Source of the DNA: a virus
IMG/VR virus record: IMGVR_UViG_3300027908_000045
Coordinates: 1-26,449 of that record
Reading direction: 5' to 3' (one strand)
Length of the DNA: 26,449 bases
The notes beneath the pieces were generated by a model. The model was not told the origin of the DNA. It saw only the letters and a list, made by a program, of their open reading frames with translations, and did not search any database. This document shows, piece by piece, positions 7,460 to 14,538 of this stretch (position 1 is its first letter; each line of letters begins with the position of its first letter). Made by a program: the position numbers and the translations under genes.

Positions 7460-9274
7460 TTAGTCTAGTTTCGGGGCGGGGCTTCCATCCGACTGTTGAT
7501 CACTGGTATTGCAGAGAAACATGTAGGTCGCCTTTTCGTCCGACGTGGCCGAAGTCCAGACTGGCACGCTGTTCTCGGCGATCAACGCCGTGCCTGCGGT
7601 CGCGAGATAACTTGCATCGAGCAGCCGTACTTTCACCAGCCCGTCGTTGAAATCCCAGGTGCGATCGAAGACTTCAAAGAGTTTGCCGGAAATGCCCATG
7701 ACGCCCGCGATACGATCCGGCACGTGCGCCGAGCTCATATCCACGATGTCGCCGGGTTCGAGCAGGCAGGCCGACCAGAGCAGATCGATCTCGGTGAACA
7801 TCGGGTTTTTGGACCCGTAGCGCCGAAAAATCATGCTGGAGATACGCTCTGCCAGAAAGACGCCTTGCAGTCCGGATCGCATGCCGGCCGCTTCGATGAT
7901 CTGCGTCCCATATTGGCCGTAGAGCGCCACGCTCGGCGCGTATTCGTCCGTGGTCTCCACGGCATAATCGCTCGATCCGCCCGTCGTGTTGTCCATGCGA
8001 AAGGTGACGGTGTTGATCAGGTCCGCCTGTTCCGCGAGCGGCAACACAATCATGTTGTCTTCATTGATTGAGTACACTGACGCCGGAAGCGAGAACGGCT
8101 GCACGGCATTCCAGCCGGGCTCGCTCGAAACCAGTGGATCCGTTTGCGGCTCGATGCCGTTGGCATCACGAAAGACGGCTCCCAGATGCAGCGATACCAA
8201 CCCGCTGATGTACTGGATGCGATACAGGTTTCCAGCCGTGACTGCCACGACGACGGGCGCCGCCGCCGAAGTGTCGATGAACGGATAAGCGGAGTTGATG
8301 CCGCCGGTAAAGGTCCAGGGCGCAACGTCGGCATTGACTGTAACGTTGCTGCCATTGACCGCGATGACCCACGAACCGGAATTGTCGGTCCAGAAATGAT
8401 CGTTTACGCCAAGTTGCAACTGCGTGGCGCCAGCCGGAGCTTTGAGCGTGACATCCAAGCCGGGAGCGAAGGGCGCCCGCACAAGTTGCCCGGTTGAGTC
8501 CGTCCAGGCTCCGATCAAACAACCGGAGAACACGGCAGGGCGAACCTGTTTATAGAAGAAATTAACGTCGATCTGCCCTTTATTGTTCGTCCACAGATAC
8601 CCGCCCAGGGGTTTCAGTAGCTGTGCCTCGATGAAATCTTTGGCCGCAGGTGGCGAATCGATCTCGAATTTGAACTGGATGCCGGCAAAGATCCCATCGC
8701 GATAGCCGTTAATCTTCGCCTGATTGATCGCCGTCGCCGGGATGCCCGCTTCGTCCACCAGTGCGGCGATCAGGATGTCGAGCGGGTGGCCGTTCAGCGT
8801 GCGCAGATGATCGGAGTCGGTCGGAAAGCCGTCATCGGCAACGCCAAAGATCACCTGAGTCAGCGTCTGTTGATTGTCGATGCAATTGAACTGATAGGAA
8901 AGATTCTCGTTGGCCGACGCCACTGAGTCGATCACGCCGGTGAACAGCAACGCAAAATCGACCTGCGCCATGCCGACTAATCCGGTCATGACCGTGACGC
9001 TCTTGCCCTCGAAGGTGAAACTCGGAAAGTCCGCCGTGATCAGATTCTGGAAGTCCTGGACGGTGAAACTCCAGTTCTGGATGTCCGAGCCGCCGTCCAT
9101 CTCGCTAATCGTGATCTGCAGATCGTCGTAGGCCTCGAGCCAGTCGTATTGCCCGCCCACTCCCGTGGCGTAGTTGGTGAAGACGCGCGAATAGCCTGCG
9201 ATCGTGATGAGGAAGATCGGGGCCTTGAGTAGCGCGACATTGGCCGAACTGAAATTCGCGGGAACGCTGATCAT
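7460..9274 (-). CDS. Tail hub / baseplate protein with lectin-like insert
   Basis: The 604-residue protein follows the distal-tail candidate, where siphophages encode the tail hub. The N-terminal part (1-240) is beta-rich and typical of hub domains (FTGVIDSVASANENLSYQFNC at about 111-131, then FIEAQLLKPLGGYLW). The C-terminal part (about 410-560) resumes hub character (INTVTFRMDN, LLEPGDIVDM). Between them, residues about 262-405 look inserted. That segment reads GATQLQLGVNDHFWTDNSGSW at about 282-302, close to the LecA (PA-IL) galactose-lectin strand pair with its ND...NNSGSF signature. Lectin binding is inference. The start ATG is 19 bases from the divergent plus-strand gene at 9294. Confidence 0.75.
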   Translation of the reverse strand: MISVPANFSSANVALLKAPIFLITIAGYSRVFTNYATGVGGQYDWLEAYDDLQITISEMDGGSDIQNWSFTVQDFQNLITADFPSFTFEGKSVTVMTGLVGMAQVDFALLFTGVIDSVASANENLSYQFNCIDNQQTLTQVIFGVADDGFPTDSDHLRTLNGHPLDILIAALVDEAGIPATAINQAKINGYRDGIFAGIQFKFEIDSPPAAKDFIEAQLLKPLGGYLWTNNKGQIDVNFFYKQVRPAVFSGCLIGAWTDSTGQLVRAPFAPGLDVTLKAPAGATQLQLGVNDHFWTDNSGSWVIAVNGSNVTVNADVAPWTFTGGINSAYPFIDTSAAAPVVVAVTAGNLYRIQYISGLVSLHLGAVFRDANGIEPQTDPLVSSEPGWNAVQPFSLPASVYSINEDNMIVLPLAEQADLINTVTFRMDNTTGGSSDYAVETTDEYAPSVALYGQYGTQIIEAAGMRSGLQGVFLAERISSMIFRRYGSKNPMFTEIDLLWSACLLEPGDIVDMSSAHVPDRIAGVMGISGKLFEVFDRTWDFNDGLVKVRLLDASYLATAGTALIAENSVPVWTSATSDEKATYMFLCNTSDQQSDGSPAPKLD

Positions 9275-9278
9275 GAGT

Positions 9279-9284
9279 TAAAAT
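9279..9284 (+). promoter_or_regulatory. Possible -10 box for the plus-strand gene at 9294
   Basis: TAAAAT matches five of six bases of the bacterial -10 consensus and ends 9 bases before the ATG at 9294, so a transcript would be leaderless or nearly so. No good -35 box stands at 17-18 bases (TTCGCG is the nearest). There is no Shine-Dalgarno sequence before the ATG, which agrees with leaderless translation. It lies in the 19-base gap between two divergent start codons. Confidence 0.35.
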
Positions 9285-9293
9285 TGCCGACTT

Positions 9294-9575
9294 ATGACGA
9301 TCGAGAAACTGCGCCAACTATATGAAGCATGGGAAGACGACAAGAGTAATTACGATCCCGTTGAATCGAGCGATAACTACTTCTGGGCCGGCGCGAGTTC
9401 ATTTCGCGATTTTCTGGAAAAGAATGTCGCCGAGGACTTCTCCATGAATGTCGAGGAAAGTTGGTTGCTAAGTCGCTTTCTGCAAGAGCGCATGACCGAC
9501 AAAGAATCAATCGAAGAGATTGGATTGCTGGCGACGCGGTTATATCATTTCTGTCGCGAAAATCCCCTTCTCTAA
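9294..9575 (+). CDS. Small acidic protein, antisense cargo (moron) candidate
   Basis: The 93-residue protein is acidic and helical, with Leu/Glu-rich segments (EKLRQLYEAWEDD, ESSDNYFWAGASSFRDFLEKN, EESWLLSRFLQERM). No signal peptide or membrane span is seen and I do not recognise the family. It lies on the opposite strand to the tail genes: its start faces the hub start across 19 bases and its last 4 bases overlap the end of the distal-tail gene. Its residue pattern is clearly protein-like, and no minus-strand gene covers it. A self-contained gene slotted between late genes is typical of morons, whose known roles include superinfection exclusion, anti-defence and host fitness. Its own role is unknown. 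Confidence 0.75.
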   Translation: MTIEKLRQLYEAWEDDKSNYDPVESSDNYFWAGASSFRDFLEKNVAEDFSMNVEESWLLSRFLQERMTDKESIEEIGLLATRLYHFCRENPLL

Positions 9576-10033
9576 CTGTGCGTCAAACCGCCGGGAACTT
9601 TTCTCAACACCAGTTCAAAACTCGACATCTGGCGCGCACCCATAGTCGGATTCCAGGCTGGCGTCGAGATATTCGCCGTCGTGTAGTTTCGCGGACTGCC
9701 GCCGCCGTCCTCGATAACGTACTCGTCATAAGCAGTCCCGCCAGCATCCGGGTAGTAGAGAAACGACCCTCCAGGTTGCGCGTACTGCATAAACGTCTGC
9801 CATGCTGCCATGTCGGCCCAGGGCACGGTCGCATCGAAAATCAGGCGGAAGAACTGATCCGTTCTGAGATACATGACCTGCCGCTTGCCGCTCAGCGTGA
9901 TCGAAATCGAGCCGACTGCTTCCTGATCCATTACGCCATAAGGCCCGGGCTTGTTGATGGGCGGATAGGTGAATTGGAGCGTACTTGTGGGCGAAGCGGC
10001 TGGCCAGGTCACTTTCGGATACTGAAAAGCCAT
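9572..10033 (-). CDS. Distal tail protein candidate
   Basis: The 153-residue protein lies directly after the tape measure gene and before the hub, the usual place of a distal tail protein. Its content fits a small beta barrel: MAFQYPKVTWP, a middle helix-turn region (ATVPWADMAAWQTFMQYA), then GGSFLYYPDAGG and a C-terminal strand SFELVLRKV. These features (aromatic YYPD after a Trp-rich helix, and a final strand with alternating hydrophobics) occur in phage tail proteins of this position. The start is the first ATG, 3 bases after the tape-measure stop. The name rests on position and fold impression, not on a strict motif. Confidence 0.6.
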   Translation of the reverse strand: MAFQYPKVTWPAASPTSTLQFTYPPINKPGPYGVMDQEAVGSISITLSGKRQVMYLRTDQFFRLIFDATVPWADMAAWQTFMQYAQPGGSFLYYPDAGGTAYDEYVIEDGGGSPRNYTTANISTPAWNPTMGARQMSSFELVLRKVPGGLTHS

Positions 10034-10036
10034 AGG

Positions 10037-12829
10037 CTAGACGGATCTCCGCGTCACGCGTTTTGAGTTCGAGGAGAGCAGACGCGCCTGCCCCTTGTTG
10101 ACCTGTCGCGTGATCTTGCGCACGGTGAGCGGGATATCGCTCTGCAAGTGAATCTGGAGTGGGCCGCCGTTTCCGGCACCCATCTGCATCTTGCCCGCGA
10201 TGGCTGCCGCGAGGCTCGACAATGCCGCAGTGTCATGCAGGGGGATGATGGCTTTGCCGCCGGGCGCATCGCCCACCATGGCCAGCGTGGGGGACATGAC
10301 GAGGCCTCCGTCGGCCAGTTTTGGGACGTTGATGCCGCCCGAGGGAGCGCCGCCAGCCGTCGTGCCGGCGTCCGACGCGATCGTCGCACCACTGGAGCTG
10401 GTCGTCGAACTCTTGCTGCTGCCGCTGCCTAGTCCGCCCATGACGCCAGCCAAAGCCTCGAGGCCAGCGGCCGCCGCATACATGCCAGCCGCGCCACCCG
10501 GGTCAAAAGTTGGACCGGGCGTGGAATCGGCAATCGCCTGAGCGAGATAATATTTCGCCCATTGCTGAGCGATAGAGGCGATGGTTTTGAACATTGCCTT
10601 TTCGATTGCCTCACCGGCAGATTCCGATCCGGTGATCATGGCGCTAAACGCGTCCTGAATGCCTTGTGCCATACCGTCGACGGCCGTTTTGAACGAGTCG
10701 GCCATTTGCTTGGCGGACCCAGCATCCAGGTCGGCGCCCTGTTGAAACTCCGAGGAGAACATCTCCCATGCCTGCCGCAACCGACTGACCTGTTGTGCCT
10801 CCCGAACTAGGGCATTCGTGGCGTTTTGGATTTCTTTCTGTTGTGCCTTGAGTGCATTGGTATCCTGGCCTCGCGCGTTCGCAAGCGCGATCTCATCCTG
10901 AATCGCGAGAAGCATGGCTTGGTGCTTCTGCAGATCGAGCGCAAGCTGCTCTTTGCCGGCGGCAGTAGCAATCGCGATAGCCTGCCCGACGGCCCCCTTT
11001 TCGTTGGCAAGGCGCTCTTTTTCGAATTGCGCCGAAACCTTGGTGATCTCGGTCTCCGTCGTTTTGACTGCGTTCTCGGCGGTGGCGAGATTCTTTTTCA
11101 GTTCCGCAACCTGAGTGTCGCTGAACATCGGATTACCCTGAGCCGCAGTCTCCCGTTTCTGGGCTGCTTCTACAAGGGCCTGCTGTTTCGACAGTTGATC
11201 CTTGAGAATCGCGAGTGACTTCTGTTCTTCCTCGTTATAAAGAACGATCAATCGCTGATTTTTCTGCTGTTCGCTGATGATTCCCATCGAGGCGAGTTGC
11301 TTCACAGCGTCTTCGCGCGCATGGTAGTTCTCTTGAATCTGCCCAAGTTCCAGTTTTGCATCCTCTGCGGCCTGTTTCAATTGCTGGGCTTGACTCTCGG
11401 AAACAATCTTAAGTTCGGCGTCCGCCATGGACTGCACAAGTTTGATGCGTTCGTCGACCAGCGATTTGTAAAAGCCGGTCTCTTGCAACCCCTTTGCCTC
11501 TTCTTCCTTGATCGCGGCGTCGATGACGGCGAGACGCGCCTGAGAGCCAGCTTTTGTGGCGTCGATTTTCTCGCGTTCATCCTGTTGCAGGTTGGCGATA
11601 AGTTCGTTGCGGCGTTGCTCGCGGAGTTTGTCGTCTTCAGATTGTTCTTTTTGCTGTTCGCTGGCGTTGGCCTTTAATATCTTTTCGCTGTCTTGCAGTG
11701 CGCGATTATACTCGGCGATACCTTTCACTTGTTTATTGTCGCCAGCAATCGCGTCGAGCTTTACTTGCACATTCTGTTGTGCCTCTAAGGCGAGAACGAG
11801 ATCCTTTTGAGCCTCAATCTGCTTTTCCGTGTAGGTGACAGCACGATTCATGAGCGGCGCCATCGCCGTGCCGCCGGTGATGACAGTATCCTGTAATTTA
11901 TCCGCAGCGGCATTGGCATCGGTCATGGCCTTCTGCATATCCTTGGCGCTTTTGAGCGTTCCGGCAAGCAATGCTGACGCTTCATCCTTCTTGCCCGCCG
12001 TGAGCAGCAGGTCGTACTGGGCTTGAAAATCCGTCAGTGCATTCTTGGCGCCTTCTGAACCAGCCCGAAGCCCTAGCCAATCGCTCTTCAACTTGGCAAA
12101 CATCAGATCAGCGGCTTGCGCGATTTTCTGAAATTCACCTTGCAGTTCCTGCATTTGTTGATGATCAATGAGTTCGAGTTCTTTGCGGAGCGCCTCCAGG
12201 TGATTGCCGCGCAACTCGTCGATCTGAATTTGAGCCCGGAGAAATTTGTCCTCCAATCCAGTTGCGACATTGTTAAGCGTCGTATTGAACGCATCCTGCG
12301 CAAGCTGAAGTTGATGGGATTCGTCTTGCCACTCTTTGAACTTTTCAATGCCCTTGACCAGTGCGTCGATCAAGAATAAGACGGCCGTCGCCGCGAATGC
12401 GCCCTGTAGCACTGACTGAATGCCGGGCATAGAGGCGACAAAACTCGCCACATGACGCGGGAGATGGATACCGGTAGCTTCGCCGAGCAGCATGACCTCG
12501 CCGCGCGCTTCCCGGAAGTTGGCGCTCATCCTCCCAGTCGCATCGCCGGCCTCGTCGCTCGCCGGGGCGACATTGCGCAACGAAAAGGCCATATTCTGTA
12601 GGGCCTGATCGGATTGCTGAACCGGTGGCGGAATCAACTTGATTGCATCGGCGAGCGTGCTCCCAGCTTGCCCGGTATTGACCATCGTCTGCGCGAGGTT
12701 GTTTGCGGACACTACCGCCGGATCAAGCGCCGCCTGTGTTTTGCTCGCAATGCCGGCGAGCGCGGCGTCGAGGTTATTCGTGTCGCCGTAGAAGGTGAGA
12801 ATTGCGTCGCCGATGTCTAGTTTCGCCAT
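10037..12829 (-). CDS. Tail tape measure protein
   Basis: At 930 residues this is the longest gene. It starts MAKLDIGDAILTFYGDT and has an Ala-rich helical N-terminus, a hydrophobic stretch at about 145-165, and a long coiled-coil trunk (about 160-700) rich in Gln, Glu, Ala, Lys and Leu. A hydrophobic Gly/Ala-rich region follows (about 740-790). Near the C-terminus, starting at about residue 838, is the motif GGLVMSPTLAMVGDAP followed by AIIPL, which is characteristic of tape measure C-termini. The protein fills the tail tube during assembly and sets tail length. By the usual rule of about 0.15 nm per residue it predicts a tail near 140 nm, a siphovirus-like value (inference). Confidence 0.95.
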   Translation of the reverse strand: MAKLDIGDAILTFYGDTNNLDAALAGIASKTQAALDPAVVSANNLAQTMVNTGQAGSTLADAIKLIPPPVQQSDQALQNMAFSLRNVAPASDEAGDATGRMSANFREARGEVMLLGEATGIHLPRHVASFVASMPGIQSVLQGAFAATAVLFLIDALVKGIEKFKEWQDESHQLQLAQDAFNTTLNNVATGLEDKFLRAQIQIDELRGNHLEALRKELELIDHQQMQELQGEFQKIAQAADLMFAKLKSDWLGLRAGSEGAKNALTDFQAQYDLLLTAGKKDEASALLAGTLKSAKDMQKAMTDANAAADKLQDTVITGGTAMAPLMNRAVTYTEKQIEAQKDLVLALEAQQNVQVKLDAIAGDNKQVKGIAEYNRALQDSEKILKANASEQQKEQSEDDKLREQRRNELIANLQQDEREKIDATKAGSQARLAVIDAAIKEEEAKGLQETGFYKSLVDERIKLVQSMADAELKIVSESQAQQLKQAAEDAKLELGQIQENYHAREDAVKQLASMGIISEQQKNQRLIVLYNEEEQKSLAILKDQLSKQQALVEAAQKRETAAQGNPMFSDTQVAELKKNLATAENAVKTTETEITKVSAQFEKERLANEKGAVGQAIAIATAAGKEQLALDLQKHQAMLLAIQDEIALANARGQDTNALKAQQKEIQNATNALVREAQQVSRLRQAWEMFSSEFQQGADLDAGSAKQMADSFKTAVDGMAQGIQDAFSAMITGSESAGEAIEKAMFKTIASIAQQWAKYYLAQAIADSTPGPTFDPGGAAGMYAAAAGLEALAGVMGGLGSGSSKSSTTSSSGATIASDAGTTAGGAPSGGINVPKLADGGLVMSPTLAMVGDAPGGKAIIPLHDTAALSSLAAAIAGKMQMGAGNGGPLQIHLQSDIPLTVRKITRQVNKGQARLLSSNSKRVTRRSV

Positions 12830-12832
12830 GAA

Positions 12833-13246
12833 TTATTCGCCGTCTTTGCCGGTGGGGGAGAAGCCTGCCAGATTGGAAGTCACCACTTCCGGGATTCTGG
12901 GCGCGTTCTGTTCAAAGGCGGGCCAGAGATAGGGCTCGGCGCTCATCTTGGCCGTGCCCAATTCGACCCATCCGCCATACCCGGCGCTGGTCGTCATGCG
13001 GGCGCGGACGCCGTGTGCGCTTTGCCGCACCGTCGCATTGATGCTGTCGCGCAAGCGCCCCGGCTCGCGGGCTTTCGTCGCCTTCGGCAACACCGGGCAA
13101 AGTCCGCGGGCCGTCTCGACCGCATCGAACCCGACGACTTCCTCAATCGCCTCAAAGACGGCTTGTCGGATGAAGTCGCCAGCCTCTTCGGTGTGCAGGT
13201 TGAGGTTGACGAACTCGTTGAGTTCGGGTGCGTCTAGTTTTGCCAT
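12833..13246 (-). CDS. HK97 gp10-like head-tail/tail completion protein
   Basis: The 137-residue protein carries the family signature near the end: GRLRDSINATV, then GYGGWVELGTAKMSAEPYLWPAFEQN, the pattern (aromatic-rich stretch, E-x-GT, A-x-P-[FY]-L-x-P-A) of HK97 gp10-like proteins, which act at the head-tail junction or in tail completion. The N-terminal half is a helix (EEAGDFIRQAVFEAIEEVV). Its ATG lies inside the end of the frameshifted chaperone (13-base overlap), so it is probably translationally coupled to the -1 product. The position between the chaperone and the tape measure is unusual, since this family normally stands before the tail terminator. Confidence 0.75.
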   Translation of the reverse strand: MAKLDAPELNEFVNLNLHTEEAGDFIRQAVFEAIEEVVGFDAVETARGLCPVLPKATKAREPGRLRDSINATVRQSAHGVRARMTTSAGYGGWVELGTAKMSAEPYLWPAFEQNAPRIPEVVTSNLAGFSPTGKDGE

Positions 13247-13925
13247 TTCTCAAATTCGTGCGGGAGGAGTTGCGTCTTTCGCATGAATGAGAGCAACTCC
13301 GTGTCACTCACGCGCTTATTAGCCGTTCCCGATTCTTCAGGCGTACTTTTCAGCGCCCGGGCGCTTTCGAGTATGCGCTTGTTACGCGCCTGCCAGAAAG
13401 CCTCGAACTGTTCATCGGTCCAGTTGTCGAGCAGATACTCTGGGGATAGGTGCCACTCGGCAAGTACAAACTCTAATTTACCGATGAGCGTGAGCGGGAT
13501 TGTTGCGCCCGCTGCATCTCCAACACCGCCCCCAGGGAGGCTAAAAAAGGCTGAAAGGCCGCCTTGTAGATTTCCGCGAACGCGCGCGTGAAATCTTCGT
13601 CATAGGCCTCATCGAGGATCTGTTCGCGTTGTCCTGTGAGGCAGGGCGCATAAGAGAAAACAAGTTCGGGAATCTTGTCAGGGAAGTTGAGTAACGCCGC
13701 GGTCAACGCATTCCCCACGCTTTTCGCCATTTCGTCTTTGCCTGCCATGCCGTCCACGATCATCGAGGCTGCAACTTCCTGCGTGCGCTCAAAATATTCC
13801 TTGCGCCAGATGGCGGCAGCTTTCATCCGCAATACCGGAATGGTATATTCCTTGTCGCCGAATCGAACGACAATCTGCTTGAGCAGAATGTCGGACTCAC
13901 TGCGGGGCGCTTCTACGCTTTTCAT
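13234..13925 (-). CDS. Tail assembly chaperone, long form made by -1 frameshift (gpGT-like)
   Basis: Reading the chaperone from 13925 to the slippery heptamer T TTT TTA (13542-13548) gives 128 residues in frame 0. A slip of -1 rereads base 13542 and continues for 102 residues to a TAG at 13234, giving 230 residues in total. The -1 part has no start codon of its own but is strongly protein-like (LIGKLEFVLAEWHLSPEYLL, then WTDEQFEAFWQARNKR and SFMRKTQLLPHEFEKWQN). In lambda and many siphophages the two products, G and GT, load the tape measure and recruit tail tube subunits. Position just upstream of the tape measure is as expected. A 6-bp hairpin at 13493-13513 lies about 28 bases downstream of the slip site. 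Confidence 0.88.
13473..13925 (-). CDS. Tail assembly chaperone, short form (gpG-like)
   Basis: The zero-frame product has 150 residues. The start at 13925 is preferred because AGGAG stands 8 bases upstream. A longer frame to 14063 exists but would run over the divergent gene at 13981. The protein is helical with a beta start (IVVRFGDKEYTIPVLRMKAA), then a helical core (YFERTQEVAASMIVD, LTAALLNFPDKIPELVFSYA) and a Gln/Arg/Ser tail. It binds the tape measure before tail polymerisation and is not expected in the mature virion. It ends at a TAG 69 bases past the slippery site, so frame 0 and -1 overlap for this distance. Confidence 0.88.
   Translation of the reverse strand: MKSVEAPRSESDILLKQIVVRFGDKEYTIPVLRMKAAAIWRKEYFERTQEVAASMIVDGMAGKDEMAKSVGNALTAALLNFPDKIPELVFSYAPCLTGQREQILDEAYDEDFTRAFAEIYKAAFQPFLASLGAVLEMQRAQQSRSRSSVN
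13542..13548 (-). promoter_or_regulatory. Programmed -1 ribosomal frameshift site
   Basis: On the minus strand the heptamer T TTT TTA stands with the exact codon phase required for -1 slippage (CCT TTT TTA in frame 0). It is the canonical X XXY YYZ type. A GC-rich imperfect hairpin (CCTCCC with GGGCGG, one mismatch) starts 1 base after it, and a perfect AGCGGG/CCCGCT hairpin follows at 13493-13513. Either may stimulate slippage. The -1 frame stays open for 102 codons. Confidence 0.88.
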
Positions 13926-13944
13926 TCGCTTAACTCCTGTGTTA

Positions 13945-13973
13945 TTGCCGATAGGGGCAGTTTCGGATATCTT
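13945..13973 (+). promoter_or_regulatory. Probable promoter of the secreted plus-strand gene
   Basis: TTGCCG (13945-13950) and TATCTT (13968-13973) are separated by 17 bases and resemble sigma-70 -35 and -10 boxes (four of six matches each). The -10 box ends 7 bases before the ATG at 13981, so the transcript would be leaderless or nearly so. No Shine-Dalgarno sequence is present. The boxes lie between the divergent starts at 13925 and 13981. Confidence 0.45.
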
Positions 13974-13980
13974 GCCACGC

Positions 13981-14490
13981 ATGAAAAACGGCGCGGTGTT
14001 GCTGTTGACTTGCCTGTTGTGCCTTCCTGCATTCGGGCGAAAGAAGGAAAAATTAGCCTTCACTCATACCGGCGAGGTCATCGCCCATGCCGCCGTCAAA
14101 GTGTTCGCACTTTCTCATCGAGACGATCTCTTTTATGCAGGGGACTACGTGTGCCTGCCCGGGGATGAGCATCATGCCCCCGATTGCCGCACCTATCTCG
14201 ATTGGTCGGTGATCGACAAGTTCGCGTATACGGAAATCCGCCTAGATGATAAAAGCGCGATCATTGTTTGTTTTTGCCAGGAAGAAGCGCAACACGAACC
14301 ATGGAGACATGACGCGACGACCACGACAATTCGCGCCCTCGACCCGGACAACGATCTAACGCTGTTGGCGCTGAGATGGGAAGGCGAGCCAGACGGGCAG
14401 CCCGTCAGGTTTCATTACGCCATCGACAGCGCCGGGCGCATCCGGATCAAAAATCATGAACCGCGACAAACGGACCTGCTCGCCCCATAG
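13981..14490 (+). CDS. Secreted protein of unknown function, antisense cargo (moron) candidate
   Basis: The 169-residue protein begins with a clear Sec signal peptide (MKNGAVLLLTCLLCLPAFG, cleavage about residue 19). The mature part has a beta-rich domain (LAFTHTGEVIAHAAVKVFALSH, YAGDYVCLPGDEHH, CRTYLDWSVIDKFAYTEIRL), Cys residues that could pair outside the cytoplasm, and a C-terminal half with HYAIDSAGRIRIK. I do not recognise the family. The start at ATG 13981 is chosen because it carries the signal peptide; the upstream frame is antisense to the chaperone gene. The gene fills the gap between the chaperone and a structural gene on the opposite strand. A periplasmic or surface role, such as superinfection exclusion, is possible but unproven. 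Confidence 0.75.
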   Translation: MKNGAVLLLTCLLCLPAFGRKKEKLAFTHTGEVIAHAAVKVFALSHRDDLFYAGDYVCLPGDEHHAPDCRTYLDWSVIDKFAYTEIRLDDKSAIIVCFCQEEAQHEPWRHDATTTTIRALDPDNDLTLLALRWEGEPDGQPVRFHYAIDSAGRIRIKNHEPRQTDLLAP

Positions 14491-14538
14491 AACTTCGGCG
14501 GTCATGGCCCGAATCCTATCACCGACGCTTTGCGACGC

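Noticed and set aside
10037-12829. Search for a tail sheath, baseplate wedge or other contractile-tail genes
   Set aside because: None is recognisable around the tape measure, so a contractile tail is not supported within this window.
13675-13980. Upstream extension of the plus-strand gene at 13981
   Set aside because: The extension is antisense to the tail assembly chaperone, and the ATG at 13981 gives a clean signal peptide with promoter-like boxes just upstream.
13926-14063. Longer N-terminus for the tail assembly chaperone
   Set aside because: It would run over the divergent plus-strand gene at 13981. The ATG at 13925 has AGGAG 8 bases upstream.
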